Notes under the pieces: model-generated | The model's input: only the letters and a program-made list of their open reading frames with translations | Told to the model about the DNA's origin: nothing | Databases searched by the model: none | Made by a program: the position numbers and the translations under genes | Shown: positions 28,667 through 37,495 of the stretch, one piece after another | How the letters are laid out: each line of letters opens with the position of its first letter | How positions within the stretch are numbered: the first letter of the stretch is position 1 | Assembly: GCF_002846365.1 (NCBI RefSeq) | Contig: NZ_PJMW01000002.1 | Span: forward strand, 124,001-188,000 | Length of the DNA: 64,000 nucleotides | Direction: 5' to 3' | Source: Nocardia fluminea | GTDB lineage: Bacteria > Actinomycetota > Actinomycetes > Mycobacteriales > Mycobacteriaceae

Positions 28667-30058
28667 TCAGACGGGCAACAATCGGGAGACGACCTCGGTC
28701 AGCTGCCGAGCTGATCGGCATTCGTGCATCTCGATCACCGAACCGTAGTCTCGTGCCGCGGAATCGCCTGTCCCCCAGAGGTTCTTGGGTTCGGGGTTCA
28801 GCCAGTGCGCGTGCCGGGCGGTGCCGACGAGTTCGCGCAGGGTGTCCAGCTGCGGGTTGCGGTAGTTGGTGCGGCCGTCGCCCAGCACCAGCAGCGAGCT
28901 ACGGCTGGTGACGGCCTCGCCGAAGTTCTCGGCGAAGCTGGTGAGGGCGTAGCCGTAGTCGGAGTGCCCGTCGGCGTCGATGATGCGCGACTCGGTGAAG
29001 ATCCGGGTCATCACATCGTCGAGGCCCGCGTAGGGCTCGAAGAAGCTGGTGACCTCGTCGGTGCGATCGACGAACGCGAAGATCCGCACCCGCGAGAACT
29101 GCTCACGCAGCGCGCTCACCAGCAACAGGGTGAAGTTGCTGAACCCGGCCACCGAGCCCGAGATATCGCACAGCAGCACCAGTTCCGGTCGACCGGGGCG
29201 CGGTTTGCGATTCACCAGGTCGATCGGCACCCCACCGGTGGACATCGACGCACGCAAGGTTTTGCGCAGGTCGATTTCGCCGCGCCGAGCTCGCTTGCGC
29301 CGCACCGCCAGCCGGGAGGCCAGGATCCGGGCCAATCGCTGGGTACCGCGACGCAGTTCGGCGAGTTCGCGTTCGGAGGCGCGCAGGAAGTCCGCGTCCT
29401 CGGCCTGGCGCGCGACACCGTAGGTCGCGACACGTTCGCGGCCGATCTGTTCGGCCACGCGGCGATTGGTCTCGGCCTCCACGCGGGCCCGGAACCCCGC
29501 GATGCGCTCGCGGGCGACACGACGGGCCACCTCGGTGTCCCGCTCGCTCGCGTCCGGTGGGAGACCGAGACCCGCGAGTATTTTGGCCAGCAAGGACTGG
29601 GGCGCGAGATCCTTGAGCGCTTGGTACGCGGAGAACGACGGTCCGCGCGCGGACTGGTACTGCCCCAGCTGCTCGACCACCTGCCCGGCCAGCATCTGCA
29701 ATTGCTCGCCACCGTCGTCGGCGGCGAGCATTTCGGCGAGCTGCTCGCGAAGGGCGGCCAGGTCGATCTGACCGTCAGGGGTGCGTGGCAGGTCCGCGGC
29801 CTCGGCGCTGCGATCGCCCACGGCAACGGGGAACCACAGATCGAACAGGCCGTCGAAGGTGGCGCGATGGGTGGGCCTGCGTAGCAGCGCACAGGCCAGT
29901 CCCTCGCGCACCGCTTCGCGGTCGAGCAGATCCAGCACGGTCAGTACCCGGCCGGCGTCGACGGTCTCCGACGGTCCGACCGGCACGCCACGGGCCCGGA
30001 GCGCACCGACGAAACCGGCGACGTGGCCGCCGATTCCGTGGGGTGCTGGCGCGGTCAC
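28667..30058 (-). CDS. VWA-domain protein (CoxE-like), partner of MoxR ATPase
   Basis: 463 residues, GTG start two bases after the MoxR stop. The N-terminal helical region is followed by a conserved basic segment (RRKRARRGEIDLRKTLRASM). The von Willebrand A domain comes next, with the metal-ion-dependent adhesion site DISGSVAGFS, the Thr in FVDRTDEV and Asp in LGDGRTNYRNP. In CoxE/CbbO-type systems such proteins work with a MoxR AAA+ ATPase to activate or assemble metal enzymes (established in carboxydotrophs and CbbQO). The client here is unknown. Equivalent to Rv2425c by synteny. Confidence 0.88.
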   Translation of the reverse strand: MTAPAPHGIGGHVAGFVGALRARGVPVGPSETVDAGRVLTVLDLLDREAVREGLACALLRRPTHRATFDGLFDLWFPVAVGDRSAEAADLPRTPDGQIDLAALREQLAEMLAADDGGEQLQMLAGQVVEQLGQYQSARGPSFSAYQALKDLAPQSLLAKILAGLGLPPDASERDTEVARRVARERIAGFRARVEAETNRRVAEQIGRERVATYGVARQAEDADFLRASERELAELRRGTQRLARILASRLAVRRKRARRGEIDLRKTLRASMSTGGVPIDLVNRKPRPGRPELVLLCDISGSVAGFSNFTLLLVSALREQFSRVRIFAFVDRTDEVTSFFEPYAGLDDVMTRIFTESRIIDADGHSDYGYALTSFAENFGEAVTSRSSLLVLGDGRTNYRNPQLDTLRELVGTARHAHWLNPEPKNLWGTGDSAARDYGSVIEMHECRSARQLTEVVSRLLPV

Positions 30059-30060
30059 GA

Positions 30061-30939
30061 TCAGGCCAGTTTCAGCTCGGCCAGCGCGCGCTGGTGATCA
30101 CTGCGGTGCTTGAGCACCACCCCGAGCGTCGCGCGCACGGTCGCGTCGTCGAGATCGGCGGCGCCCAGCGCGAGCAAGGTGTTGCCCCAGTCGATCGTTT
30201 CCGCGACCGAGGGCAGCTTCTTGAGTTGCATGCCGCGCAGCACGTGCACGACCCGGACCAGTTGCTCGGCCACCGTGCTCGGGAGTTCCGGCACGCGGCT
30301 GGCCAGGATGCGGCGCTCGAGGTCTTCGTCGGGGAAGTCCAGGTGCAGGTACAGGCAGCGACGTTTGAGCGCCTCCGACAGCTCCCTGGTGGCGTTCGAG
30401 GTGAGCACCACGAACGGCTTGCGGGTGGCGGTGATGGTGCCCAGTTCGGGCACGGTCACCGCGAAATCGCTGAGCACTTCGAGCAGCAGGCCCTCGATCT
30501 CGACATCGGCCTTGTCGGTCTCGTCGATCAGCAGCACCGTCGGGTCGGTGCGGCGGATGGCGGTGAGCAACGGCCGCGAGAGCAGGAACTCCTCGGTGAA
30601 GACGTCGGCTTTGGTTTCGGCCCAATCGTTCTCGCTCGACGCCTGGATGCGCAGGATCTGCTTGGCGTGGTTCCACTCGTAGAGCGCGCGGGCCTCGTCG
30701 ACGCCTTCGTAGCACTGCAGGCGGACCAGTTCGGCGTCGGCGACCTGGGCTACCGCACGCGAGAGTTCGGTCTTGCCGACGCCCGCCGGGCCCTCGATGA
30801 GCAGCGGTTTGCCCAGCCGATCGGCCAGGAAGACCGAGGTGGCCGTTGCCTTGTCGGCCAGGTAGCCGGTGGTGGCGAGCCGGGAGATGACATCGTCTAC
30901 CGACGTGAAGATCGGTTCCTGTACGAGAGTCACGATCAC
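30061..30939 (-). CDS. MoxR-family AAA+ ATPase
   Basis: About 292 residues. I chose the GTG at 30939 since it overlaps the proA stop by four bases; the ORF is open to 30975. Walker A is [16 protein letters not shown], Walker B is [15 protein letters not shown], sensor 1 is [18 protein letters not shown]. This is the MoxR type with the inserted helix 2 ([15 protein letters not shown]). Adjacent to its VWA partner gene. A chaperone-like metalloenzyme activation role is inferred from the family. Rv2426c equivalent. Confidence 0.9.
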   Translation of the reverse strand: MIVTLVQEPIFTSVDDVISRLATTGYLADKATATSVFLADRLGKPLLIEGPAGVGKTELSRAVAQVADAELVRLQCYEGVDEARALYEWNHAKQILRIQASSENDWAETKADVFTEEFLLSRPLLTAIRRTDPTVLLIDETDKADVEIEGLLLEVLSDFAVTVPELGTITATRKPFVVLTSNATRELSEALKRRCLYLHLDFPDEDLERRILASRVPELPSTVAEQLVRVVHVLRGMQLKKLPSVAETIDWGNTLLALGAADLDDATVRATLGVVLKHRSDHQRALAELKLA

Positions 30940-32207
30940 ACCGGCCGAGTCTGGCCGTCGCCCCACACGATCCACTTCGTGGAGGTGAGTTCGGGCAGTG
31001 CCATCGGGCCACGGGCATGCAGCTTCTGGGTGGAGATACCGATCTCGGCGCCGAAGCCGAACTGCTCACCGTCGGTGAACGCGGTGGACGCGTTCACCAT
31101 CACCGCGGCGGCGTCCACGCGGGCGGTGAACTCGCGGGCGGCGGCCAGGTCGGCGGTGACGATGGCCTCGGTGTGGCCGGTCCCCCAGGTGTTGATGTGG
31201 TCGACGGCGGCATCGAGGCCCTCCACCACCTTCAGCGCGATATCGAGGGTGAGGTACTCCTCGCCCCAGTCGGCATCGGTGGCCGGGACCTGACCGGGCA
31301 GGTCGCCGTGGATGGTGACGCCCGCGTCTTCGAGCGCCTTGCTGAGCCGGGGCAGCGCGGTCTCGGCGACGGCGGCGTCGATGAGGACCGTCTCGGCGGC
31401 GTTGCAGACGCTGGGGCGACGGGTCTTGGCGTTGAGCACGATGGCCTCGGCCATGTCCAGATCGGCCGCCGCGTGCACGTAGACGTGGCAGTTGCCGGTG
31501 CCGGTCTCGATGGTGGGCACCTGCGCGTCGCGGACGACGGCGTTGATCAGGCCGGCACCGCCGCGCGGGATCACCACGTCGACGAGGCCGCGCGCCTGGA
31601 TCAGGTGGGTGACGCTGGAGCGGTCATGGCTCGGCAACAACTGCACCGCGTCGGCCGGAACACCCTGGGCGACAAGGGCTTCGCGCAGTACCTCGACCAG
31701 TGCCGCGTTGGAGTTCGCGGCCGAGGACGAGCCGCGCAGCAGCGCGGCGTTACCCGACTTGAGGGCGAGCCCGAACGCGTCGACGGTGACATTGGGCCGT
31801 GCCTCGTAGACCATGCCGACCACGCCCAGCGGGACACGGGTCTGGCGGATCTCGAGGCCGTTGGGCAGCGTGGAGCCGCGCACGATGACACCCACCGGGT
31901 CGGGCAGGGTGGCGACCTGCCGCAGACCGGAGGCGATGCCGTCGACGCGGGCCTTGGTGAGCCGCAGCCGGTCGAGCAGATTCTCCTCGGTGCCCGCGGC
32001 CTGCGCGGTCGCGATGTCCTCGGCGTTGGCCGCGAGCACGCGATCGGCGGCGCCGAGCAGGGCGTCGGCCGCCGCGTGCAGTGCGTCGTTCTTCTGCGCC
32101 GTGGTCAGCTGAGCCAGCACACGGGACGCGACGCGAGCCCTGCGGGCGGCGTCGTGCACCGCTGCGCGGATGTCCAGCTCGGGGGTCACTTCTACCGTCA
32201 TGGACAT
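30936..32207 (-). CDS. proA: Gamma-glutamyl phosphate reductase
   Basis: 423 residues of the aldehyde dehydrogenase superfamily. Conserved blocks are [41 protein letters not shown], and the catalytic Cys in [10 protein letters not shown]. It reduces gamma-glutamyl phosphate to the semialdehyde, the second step of proline synthesis. The partner kinase gene proB lies 13 kb away in the same orientation, as in mycobacteria. Two ATGs (32207 and 32201) are possible starts. Confidence 0.95.
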   Translation of the reverse strand: MSMTVEVTPELDIRAAVHDAARRARVASRVLAQLTTAQKNDALHAAADALLGAADRVLAANAEDIATAQAAGTEENLLDRLRLTKARVDGIASGLRQVATLPDPVGVIVRGSTLPNGLEIRQTRVPLGVVGMVYEARPNVTVDAFGLALKSGNAALLRGSSSAANSNAALVEVLREALVAQGVPADAVQLLPSHDRSSVTHLIQARGLVDVVIPRGGAGLINAVVRDAQVPTIETGTGNCHVYVHAAADLDMAEAIVLNAKTRRPSVCNAAETVLIDAAVAETALPRLSKALEDAGVTIHGDLPGQVPATDADWGEEYLTLDIALKVVEGLDAAVDHINTWGTGHTEAIVTADLAAAREFTARVDAAAVMVNASTAFTDGEQFGFGAEIGISTQKLHARGPMALPELTSTKWIVWGDGQTRPV

Positions 32208-32377
32208 CAGCCTACGCAGTCCGCCTCACGCGCTCGACGCCGCCCGGTACCCGGAATACGGCTCCGACCGGCGGCGGGACCGAGTTATCCACAGCTTCGG
32301 CGGTGCCATCGAGGCAGTTGCCCCGTTCACCGTCCGAACGCGTACCGCGGGTCGCCGTCGCCACTAGATTCGCCCTT

Positions 32378-33253
32378 ATGGACCGCACCGATTCGCCGGC
32401 CGTCGTCGTACTGGGCAGCATCAATATGGACCTGGTCGCCACGACCTCGCGCAGGCCCGCACCGGGTGAGACCGTGCTCGGGTCCGACTTCGCGACGGTG
32501 CCCGGCGGGAAGGGTGCGAATCAAGCGATCGCGGCGGCGCGCTCAGGCGCGCGAGTGCGGTTTCTCGGCGCGATCGGCGACGACGCGTTCGGGGCGGAAC
32601 TGGCGGCGACGCTGTCGGGCGCGGGCGTCGATACCACCGTGCTTCGCAGGGTCGACGGCGCCAGCGGGATCGCCTCGATCGTCGTCGACGAGACCGGTGA
32701 GAACAGCATCATCGTGGTAGCGGGAGCGAACGGGCGAGTGACCGATCTGACGGCAGCCGAACTCGGCGCGATCGCGGAAGCCGACATCCTGTTGTGCCAG
32801 TTGGAGATTCCGATCGACACCGTGCTCGCGGCGGCCCAGCACGCCCGCGCGTCGGGCACCGTCGTCGCGCTGAATCCGTCGCCGGTGCAGCCGCTGCCCG
32901 ATGCCCTATGGGCGACCGTCGACATCGCGATCGTGAATGCGCTGGAATCCGAGCAGTACGCGAACGAGCTGACACACGTCGCGCACCTGGTCCGCACGCT
33001 CGGTGGGGACGGCGCGGTATATCGCGGCACCGACGGAAACGAGCGATCCGTGGCAGGCCGCACCGTCGAGGTTCTCGACACGACAGGCGCGGGCGACGCG
33101 TTCACCGGCGCGCTGGTCGCCACCTGGAATCAGGGCATTACTGCGGCGCTGAACTGGGCGAACACCGCCGGAGCGCTGGCCACCACCCGGCGCGGCACGA
33201 GCGCGGCGATCCCCGGAAGTGACCGGATCGCGGCCGCCCTCGCCGTCGGCTGA
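32378..33253 (+). CDS. rbsK: Ribokinase (PfkB family)
   Basis: 291 residues: VLGSINMDLVATTSRRPAPG and the sugar-binding GGKGANQAIAAARSG at the N-terminus, LNPSPVQPLPDALW in the middle, and the PfkB signature DTTGAGDAFTGALV with the catalytic Asp. Phosphorylates D-ribose at O5. No ribose transporter or repressor adjoins it. Divergent from proA across 170 bp. As I recall, M. tuberculosis also carries rbsK in the proA-proB interval, so this gene belongs to the ancestral layout. Confidence 0.9.
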   Translation: MDRTDSPAVVVLGSINMDLVATTSRRPAPGETVLGSDFATVPGGKGANQAIAAARSGARVRFLGAIGDDAFGAELAATLSGAGVDTTVLRRVDGASGIASIVVDETGENSIIVVAGANGRVTDLTAAELGAIAEADILLCQLEIPIDTVLAAAQHARASGTVVALNPSPVQPLPDALWATVDIAIVNALESEQYANELTHVAHLVRTLGGDGAVYRGTDGNERSVAGRTVEVLDTTGAGDAFTGALVATWNQGITAALNWANTAGALATTRRGTSAAIPGSDRIAAALAVG

Positions 33254-33333
33254 CGTGTCGGGACGGCGAAAATCAGGTGCGCTACCGCCGGCCCGTCCCT
33301 ACCGTTGGTCCTTCATCCAGGAAAGGACCGACC

Positions 33334-34557
33334 ATGTTTCCCGTCGAGCTGCGCGGTACGCGAGCGCAGACGCTCATGTGGGCCCACGAGCACGAGATCG
33401 AGCAGTCAGCGCTGCGCCAGCTTCGCAACATCGCGAATCTGGAATGGGTGCACGGATTGCGCGTGATGCCCGATGTGCACCTGGGTAAAGGGGCGACGGT
33501 CGGGTCCGTGATCGCGATGCGTGGCGCGGTGGCGCCTGCCGCGGTCGGGGTGGATATCGGGTGCGGGATGGAAAGCGTGAAGACCGATCTCACCGCCGCC
33601 GACCTGCCCGATGACCTGCGCTCGCTGCGCAGCCGGATCGAGAGCGCGGTACCGGTCAGCTTCCAGGCGCACAAGGAGGCCGTGAACGTGACGAAGCTGG
33701 GGGCGGAGTTCGCCGGGTCGCACGGGCAGGCCGCGTTGCGGGCCAACAGCTGGGAGCGGTTCTGGCGTTCGTTCGGCGAGCTGCATCCCGGGGTCTCCCA
33801 GCTGGAGTCCAAGGCGCACAAGCAGATCGGGTCGCTCGGCTCGGGCAATCACTTCATCGAGGTCTGCCTCGACCAGGACGACGCGGTCTGGATTCTGTTG
33901 CACTCCGGTTCGCGCAATATCGGCAAGGAACTGGCCGAGCGGCACATGGCAGTGGCCCGTGCGCTGCCACACAACCAGTCGCTGCCGGATCGCGATCTGG
34001 CCGTCTTCGTCTCGGGGACGGCGGAAATGAACGCCTACCGGCGTGACCTCACCTGGGCACAGGAGTACGCCGCGCGCAATCGTGCGGTGATGCTGTCGCT
34101 GGTGTGCCGGGCGGTGCGCGATGAATTCGCCGGGCGCGAGGTGCGGTTCGACGCGCCTATTTCCTGCCACCACAACTACGTGGCCGAGGAGATCATCGAC
34201 GGTGAGCCGATGCTGGTGACCCGTAAGGGTGCGGTGCGAGCCGGATCCGGTGAGCTCGCGCTGATTCCGGGTTCGATGGGGACGCGGTCGTATGTGGTGC
34301 GGGGCAAGGGGAATCCAGCGTCGTTCCAGTCGGCCTCGCACGGCGCGGGCCGGCGATTGAGCCGGTCGGCGGCCAAGCGGCAGTTCACGGTCGCGGATCT
34401 GGTGGCGCAGACCGAGGGCGTGGAATCGCGCAAGGACGCGGGCGTGGTCGACGAGATCCCGGCCGCGTACAAGGACATCGATCAGGTGATCGCGGCGCAG
34501 GCCGATCTGGTCGATGTGGTGGCGACGCTACGTCAGGTGCTGTGCGTGAAGGGCTGA
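33334..34557 (+). CDS. rtcB: RtcB-type RNA-splicing ligase
   Basis: 407 residues from the ATG at 33334, preceded by GGAAAGG. Metal and guanylate site motifs are present: PDVHLGKGATVGSVIA, GVDIGCGM with the metal-binding Cys, GSGNHFIEV, LHSGSRNIGK, SCHHNYV, GSMGTRSYVV and SHGAGRRLSR. RtcB joins RNA 2',3'-cyclic phosphate or 3'-phosphate ends to 5'-OH ends using GTP and manganese (established). No archease, RtcA or RtcR gene adjoins it, so this is a solitary repair ligase. It follows rbsK by 80 bp with its own ribosome site. Confidence 0.93.
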   Translation: MFPVELRGTRAQTLMWAHEHEIEQSALRQLRNIANLEWVHGLRVMPDVHLGKGATVGSVIAMRGAVAPAAVGVDIGCGMESVKTDLTAADLPDDLRSLRSRIESAVPVSFQAHKEAVNVTKLGAEFAGSHGQAALRANSWERFWRSFGELHPGVSQLESKAHKQIGSLGSGNHFIEVCLDQDDAVWILLHSGSRNIGKELAERHMAVARALPHNQSLPDRDLAVFVSGTAEMNAYRRDLTWAQEYAARNRAVMLSLVCRAVRDEFAGREVRFDAPISCHHNYVAEEIIDGEPMLVTRKGAVRAGSGELALIPGSMGTRSYVVRGKGNPASFQSASHGAGRRLSRSAAKRQFTVADLVAQTEGVESRKDAGVVDEIPAAYKDIDQVIAAQADLVDVVATLRQVLCVKG

Positions 34558-34615
34558 GTAACGCCCGTCTGTGCTGCCCATCGAACCTGTCGGAGGTGTA
34601 CGGCACGATAGGCGC

Positions 34616-36739
34616 ATGACCTCACCCGCAGGCAATGATGTGCTCGACCTGACGGCTCCTGACCTGCGCGAACGCGCCGAACAGCTGCTTCGCGAGCTCG
34701 CCGGGCCCGAAGCGCGGTTGCGGGAGGACCAGTGGATCGCGATCGAAGCGCTGGTGGTGCAGCGCAGGCGGGCGCTGGTCGTGCAGCGGACCGGGTGGGG
34801 TAAGTCGGCGGTGTATTTCATCGCGGCCAAATTGCTGCGCGGGGCGGGACGTGGGCCGACGGTGATCGTGTCACCGCTGCTGGCGTTGATGCGCAACCAG
34901 GTCGCAGCGGCCGAGCGCGCCGGCGTGGTGGCGGCCACGATCAACTCGGGCAACGTCACCGAGTGGGACGAGATCCATCAGCAGGTGGCCGACGGCGCGG
35001 TCGACGTGCTGCTGGTGAGCCCGGAACGGTTGAACAACCCCGACTTTCGTGATCAGGTACTGCCACGACTGGCTGCCGACGCGGGACTGGTCGTCATCGA
35101 CGAAGCGCACTGTGTGTCGGACTGGGGCCACGATTTCCGGCCCGACTACCGCCGCATCCGCACGTTGATCGCCGACCTCGGGTCGGAGGTCCCGGTCCTG
35201 GCGACCACCGCGACCGCCAACGACCGGGTGGTCACCGACGTGGCCGGGCAGATCGGCACCGACACGCTGGTGTTGCGCGGCACGCTGGATCGCGAATCGC
35301 TGCACCTGTTGGTGGTGCGGTTCGACGACGCGGTGCAGCGCACGGCCTGGCTGGGTGAACAGCTGCACCGGATGCCGGGCTCGGGCATCATCTACTGCCT
35401 CACGGTCGCCGCGGCCAACGATCTGGCCGACCTGCTGAATTCGCACGGCCACACCGTGGCCGCCTATACCGGCCAGACCGACCCGGCCGAACGCGAGGTA
35501 CTCGAGGCCGCGCTGCTGAACAACGAGGTCAAGGCGTTGATCGCGACGTCGGCCCTTGGCATGGGTTTCGACAAGCCGGATCTCGGATTCGTGGTGCACG
35601 TCGGTGCGCCGTCCTCGCCGATCGCCTACTACCAGCAGGTCGGTCGCGCGGGGCGCGGCACCGAACGCGCCGAGGTCGTACTGCTACCCGGGCCCGAGGA
35701 CGCGCGGATCTGGAGCTACTTCGCCTCCGTCGCCTTCCCGCGTGAACACATCGTGCGCTCGGTGCTCGCCGCCTTGGACACCGACCGGGCGATGTCGACG
35801 GTAGCGCTGGAACCGCTCGTGGAGCTGAACCGCTCGCGCCTCGAGATGGTGCTGAAGGTGCTCGATGTCGACGGCGCCGTGCGCCGGGTCCGCGGCGGGT
35901 GGCTCTCGACCGGTCAGGACTGGACCTACGACACCGAGCGTTACGAGGGCCTGGCCGCGGCACGCGACGCCGAACAACAGGCGATGATCGACTACCAGTC
36001 GACCTCGTCGTGCCGGATGACCTTCCTGCGCCGCCAACTCGACGACCCCGGCCTGGACGGGCTCGCGACAGCGGAGCTGGACTGCGGCCGCTGCGACAAC
36101 TGCACCGGCACCCGCGCCGACACCACCGTCGACGACGCCGCGATCGCCGCCACCCGAGCCCGCCTCGACCGTCCCGGCCTCGACCTCGCCCCCCGCAAGC
36201 AGTGGCCCAGCGGCATGGCGAAACTGGGGATCCCGTTGTCGGGCAAGATCTCCGGCGGTGCCGAGACCGGCCGCGTCCTCGGCCGGCTCACCGATCTGGG
36301 CTGGGGTATGCGCTTGCGCGCCCTGCTCGACGCTCCCGACGCACCGGTCCCCGACGCGGTCTTCGACGCCTGCATCGCGGTGCTACGTGACTGGACCTGG
36401 ACCACCCGCCCCACCTCGGTGCTGGCCCTCGAATCTCCCCGCTACCCCCAGCTCACCACCAGCCTCGCCGAACGCCTGGCCCGGATCGGCCGGCTCGACA
36501 ACCTCGGCATCCTGCACACCAGACCCGACCGCCCCCCGGTCTCCGCGGCGAACTCCGCACACCGGGTCGCCGGGCTGTTCGACTCCTGGGAGGTCCCCGA
36601 CCTCTCCGGCGTCGACGGACCGATCCTGCTGGTCGATACCCTCACCGACACCGGCTGGACCATGACCGTCGCCGCCCACGCCCTCCGCGCCAGTGGCGCC
36701 GACGCGGTCCTCCCCTTCGCACTGGCCACCCCTACCTGA
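34616..36739 (+). CDS. RecQ-type helicase with C-terminal phosphoribosyltransferase-like domain
   Basis: 707 residues. Helicase motifs: Q-type LREDQWIAIEAL, motif I QRTGWGKSAVYF, motif II VVIDEAHCVSDWGHDFRPDY, motif VI QQVGRAGRGTE. A zinc-binding segment follows (SSCRMTFLRRQL, CGRCDNCTGT). Residues about 520-707 are not the usual HRDC domain. They contain VPDAVFDACIAVLRDW, PTSVLALESPRYPQL and GPILLVDTLTDTGWTMT, the last resembling the PRPP-binding loop of type I phosphoribosyltransferases. This helicase-PRTase layout occurs in other actinobacteria. Role in DNA repair is inferred; the function of the PRTase part is unknown. Confidence 0.88.
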   Translation: MTSPAGNDVLDLTAPDLRERAEQLLRELAGPEARLREDQWIAIEALVVQRRRALVVQRTGWGKSAVYFIAAKLLRGAGRGPTVIVSPLLALMRNQVAAAERAGVVAATINSGNVTEWDEIHQQVADGAVDVLLVSPERLNNPDFRDQVLPRLAADAGLVVIDEAHCVSDWGHDFRPDYRRIRTLIADLGSEVPVLATTATANDRVVTDVAGQIGTDTLVLRGTLDRESLHLLVVRFDDAVQRTAWLGEQLHRMPGSGIIYCLTVAAANDLADLLNSHGHTVAAYTGQTDPAEREVLEAALLNNEVKALIATSALGMGFDKPDLGFVVHVGAPSSPIAYYQQVGRAGRGTERAEVVLLPGPEDARIWSYFASVAFPREHIVRSVLAALDTDRAMSTVALEPLVELNRSRLEMVLKVLDVDGAVRRVRGGWLSTGQDWTYDTERYEGLAAARDAEQQAMIDYQSTSSCRMTFLRRQLDDPGLDGLATAELDCGRCDNCTGTRADTTVDDAAIAATRARLDRPGLDLAPRKQWPSGMAKLGIPLSGKISGGAETGRVLGRLTDLGWGMRLRALLDAPDAPVPDAVFDACIAVLRDWTWTTRPTSVLALESPRYPQLTTSLAERLARIGRLDNLGILHTRPDRPPVSAANSAHRVAGLFDSWEVPDLSGVDGPILLVDTLTDTGWTMTVAAHALRASGADAVLPFALATPT

Positions 36740-36889
36740 CCCAGCCCGAGCTTCCCCGGCCCCGAGGACGGGGCGCCACGCGGCCGCCCTCGGAGCCGCG
36801 CACAACGCGTGCCCCGGCGCGACGAAAACACAGCCCAACACGCCGCCCAGATTGTGGGCACCCTCCACCACCAGTGCTTGAATGCGCCT

Positions 36890-37279
36890 ATGACCAGGAC
36901 CACATTTGCTCGAACCCTGATGGCCGTTGCCGCGGGCTGTGCGGCCGGATTCACCCTCTTGACCGTTCCCGCCCAGGCGACGAACGAGAACCCCCTCGAC
37001 TGCGCAGGCGTCCCCGGCGCCCAGGCCGCCGCCGACCGCGAGAGCGCGATCCGCGGCATCCCCATTACTCCGCTGTGCTTCAGCGGCGGGCTCTACAGCG
37101 GCGTCCACGCCGGTATCCCCCTGGCGGTGCTCAATCCGCTGACCATGCCGGGCACCGCGAGCGTGTGCGTCGCCGAGCGTGAAACCGTCGAGGCGGCGGC
37201 GAGATTCGAATGGACCGATCGGGTCCACGTGATGCCGATGTGCATCCAGAACCGGGCGTTCGGCGTCTACGAGCTGTAG
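36890..37279 (+). CDS. Small secreted protein of unknown function
   Basis: 129 residues from the ATG at 36890. Signal peptide: basic TRTTFAR, hydrophobic LMAVAAGCAAGFTLLTV, and PAQA as likely cleavage site before TNENP. The mature chain is about 98 residues with four Cys (LDCAGV, TPLCFSG, SVCVAE, MPMCIQ), probably two disulfides in a compact extracellular domain. No family recognised. A strong intrinsic terminator follows, so it is transcribed separately from the MMPL gene. Confidence 0.72.
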   Translation: MTRTTFARTLMAVAAGCAAGFTLLTVPAQATNENPLDCAGVPGAQAAADRESAIRGIPITPLCFSGGLYSGVHAGIPLAVLNPLTMPGTASVCVAERETVEAAARFEWTDRVHVMPMCIQNRAFGVYEL

Positions 37280-37297
37280 TCCGCCCCGGCACGAAGC

Positions 37298-37332
37298 GGT
37301 CCGCACGGAGTCTATTCGTGCGGACCTTTTTT
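37298..37332 (+). terminator. Intrinsic terminator after the secreted protein gene
   Basis: GGTCCGCACG and CGTGCGGACC form a perfect 10-bp stem with a 9-nt loop, followed by TTTTTT. This is the clearest rho-independent terminator in the window. Confidence 0.92.
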
Positions 37333-37337
37333 ACCCC

Positions 37338-37368
37338 TTGCACTATACGTATACATCTACTTATAGTG
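37338..37368 (+). promoter_or_regulatory. Promoter with overlapping inverted repeat upstream of MMPL gene
   Basis: TTGCAC (37338-37343) and TATAGT (37362-37367) are spaced 18 bp, a good housekeeping -35/-10 pair. The same bases contain the inverted repeat CACTATA (37341-37347) and TATAGTG (37362-37368), so a dimeric repressor bound here would cover the whole promoter. The segment is AT-rich against the GC-rich background. The leader to the MMPL ATG is about 120 nt. Confidence 0.62.
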
Positions 37369-37495
37369 AGTCGGACGGAACGAACACCGCTACCGCACAA
37401 CTGAACACACACCGCGACGACCGCCCGGAACACAGGGCACGCCGCTCGTACACCCATGCCCATATGCGCACTGCTTTATCGAATCGGAGCGAACG

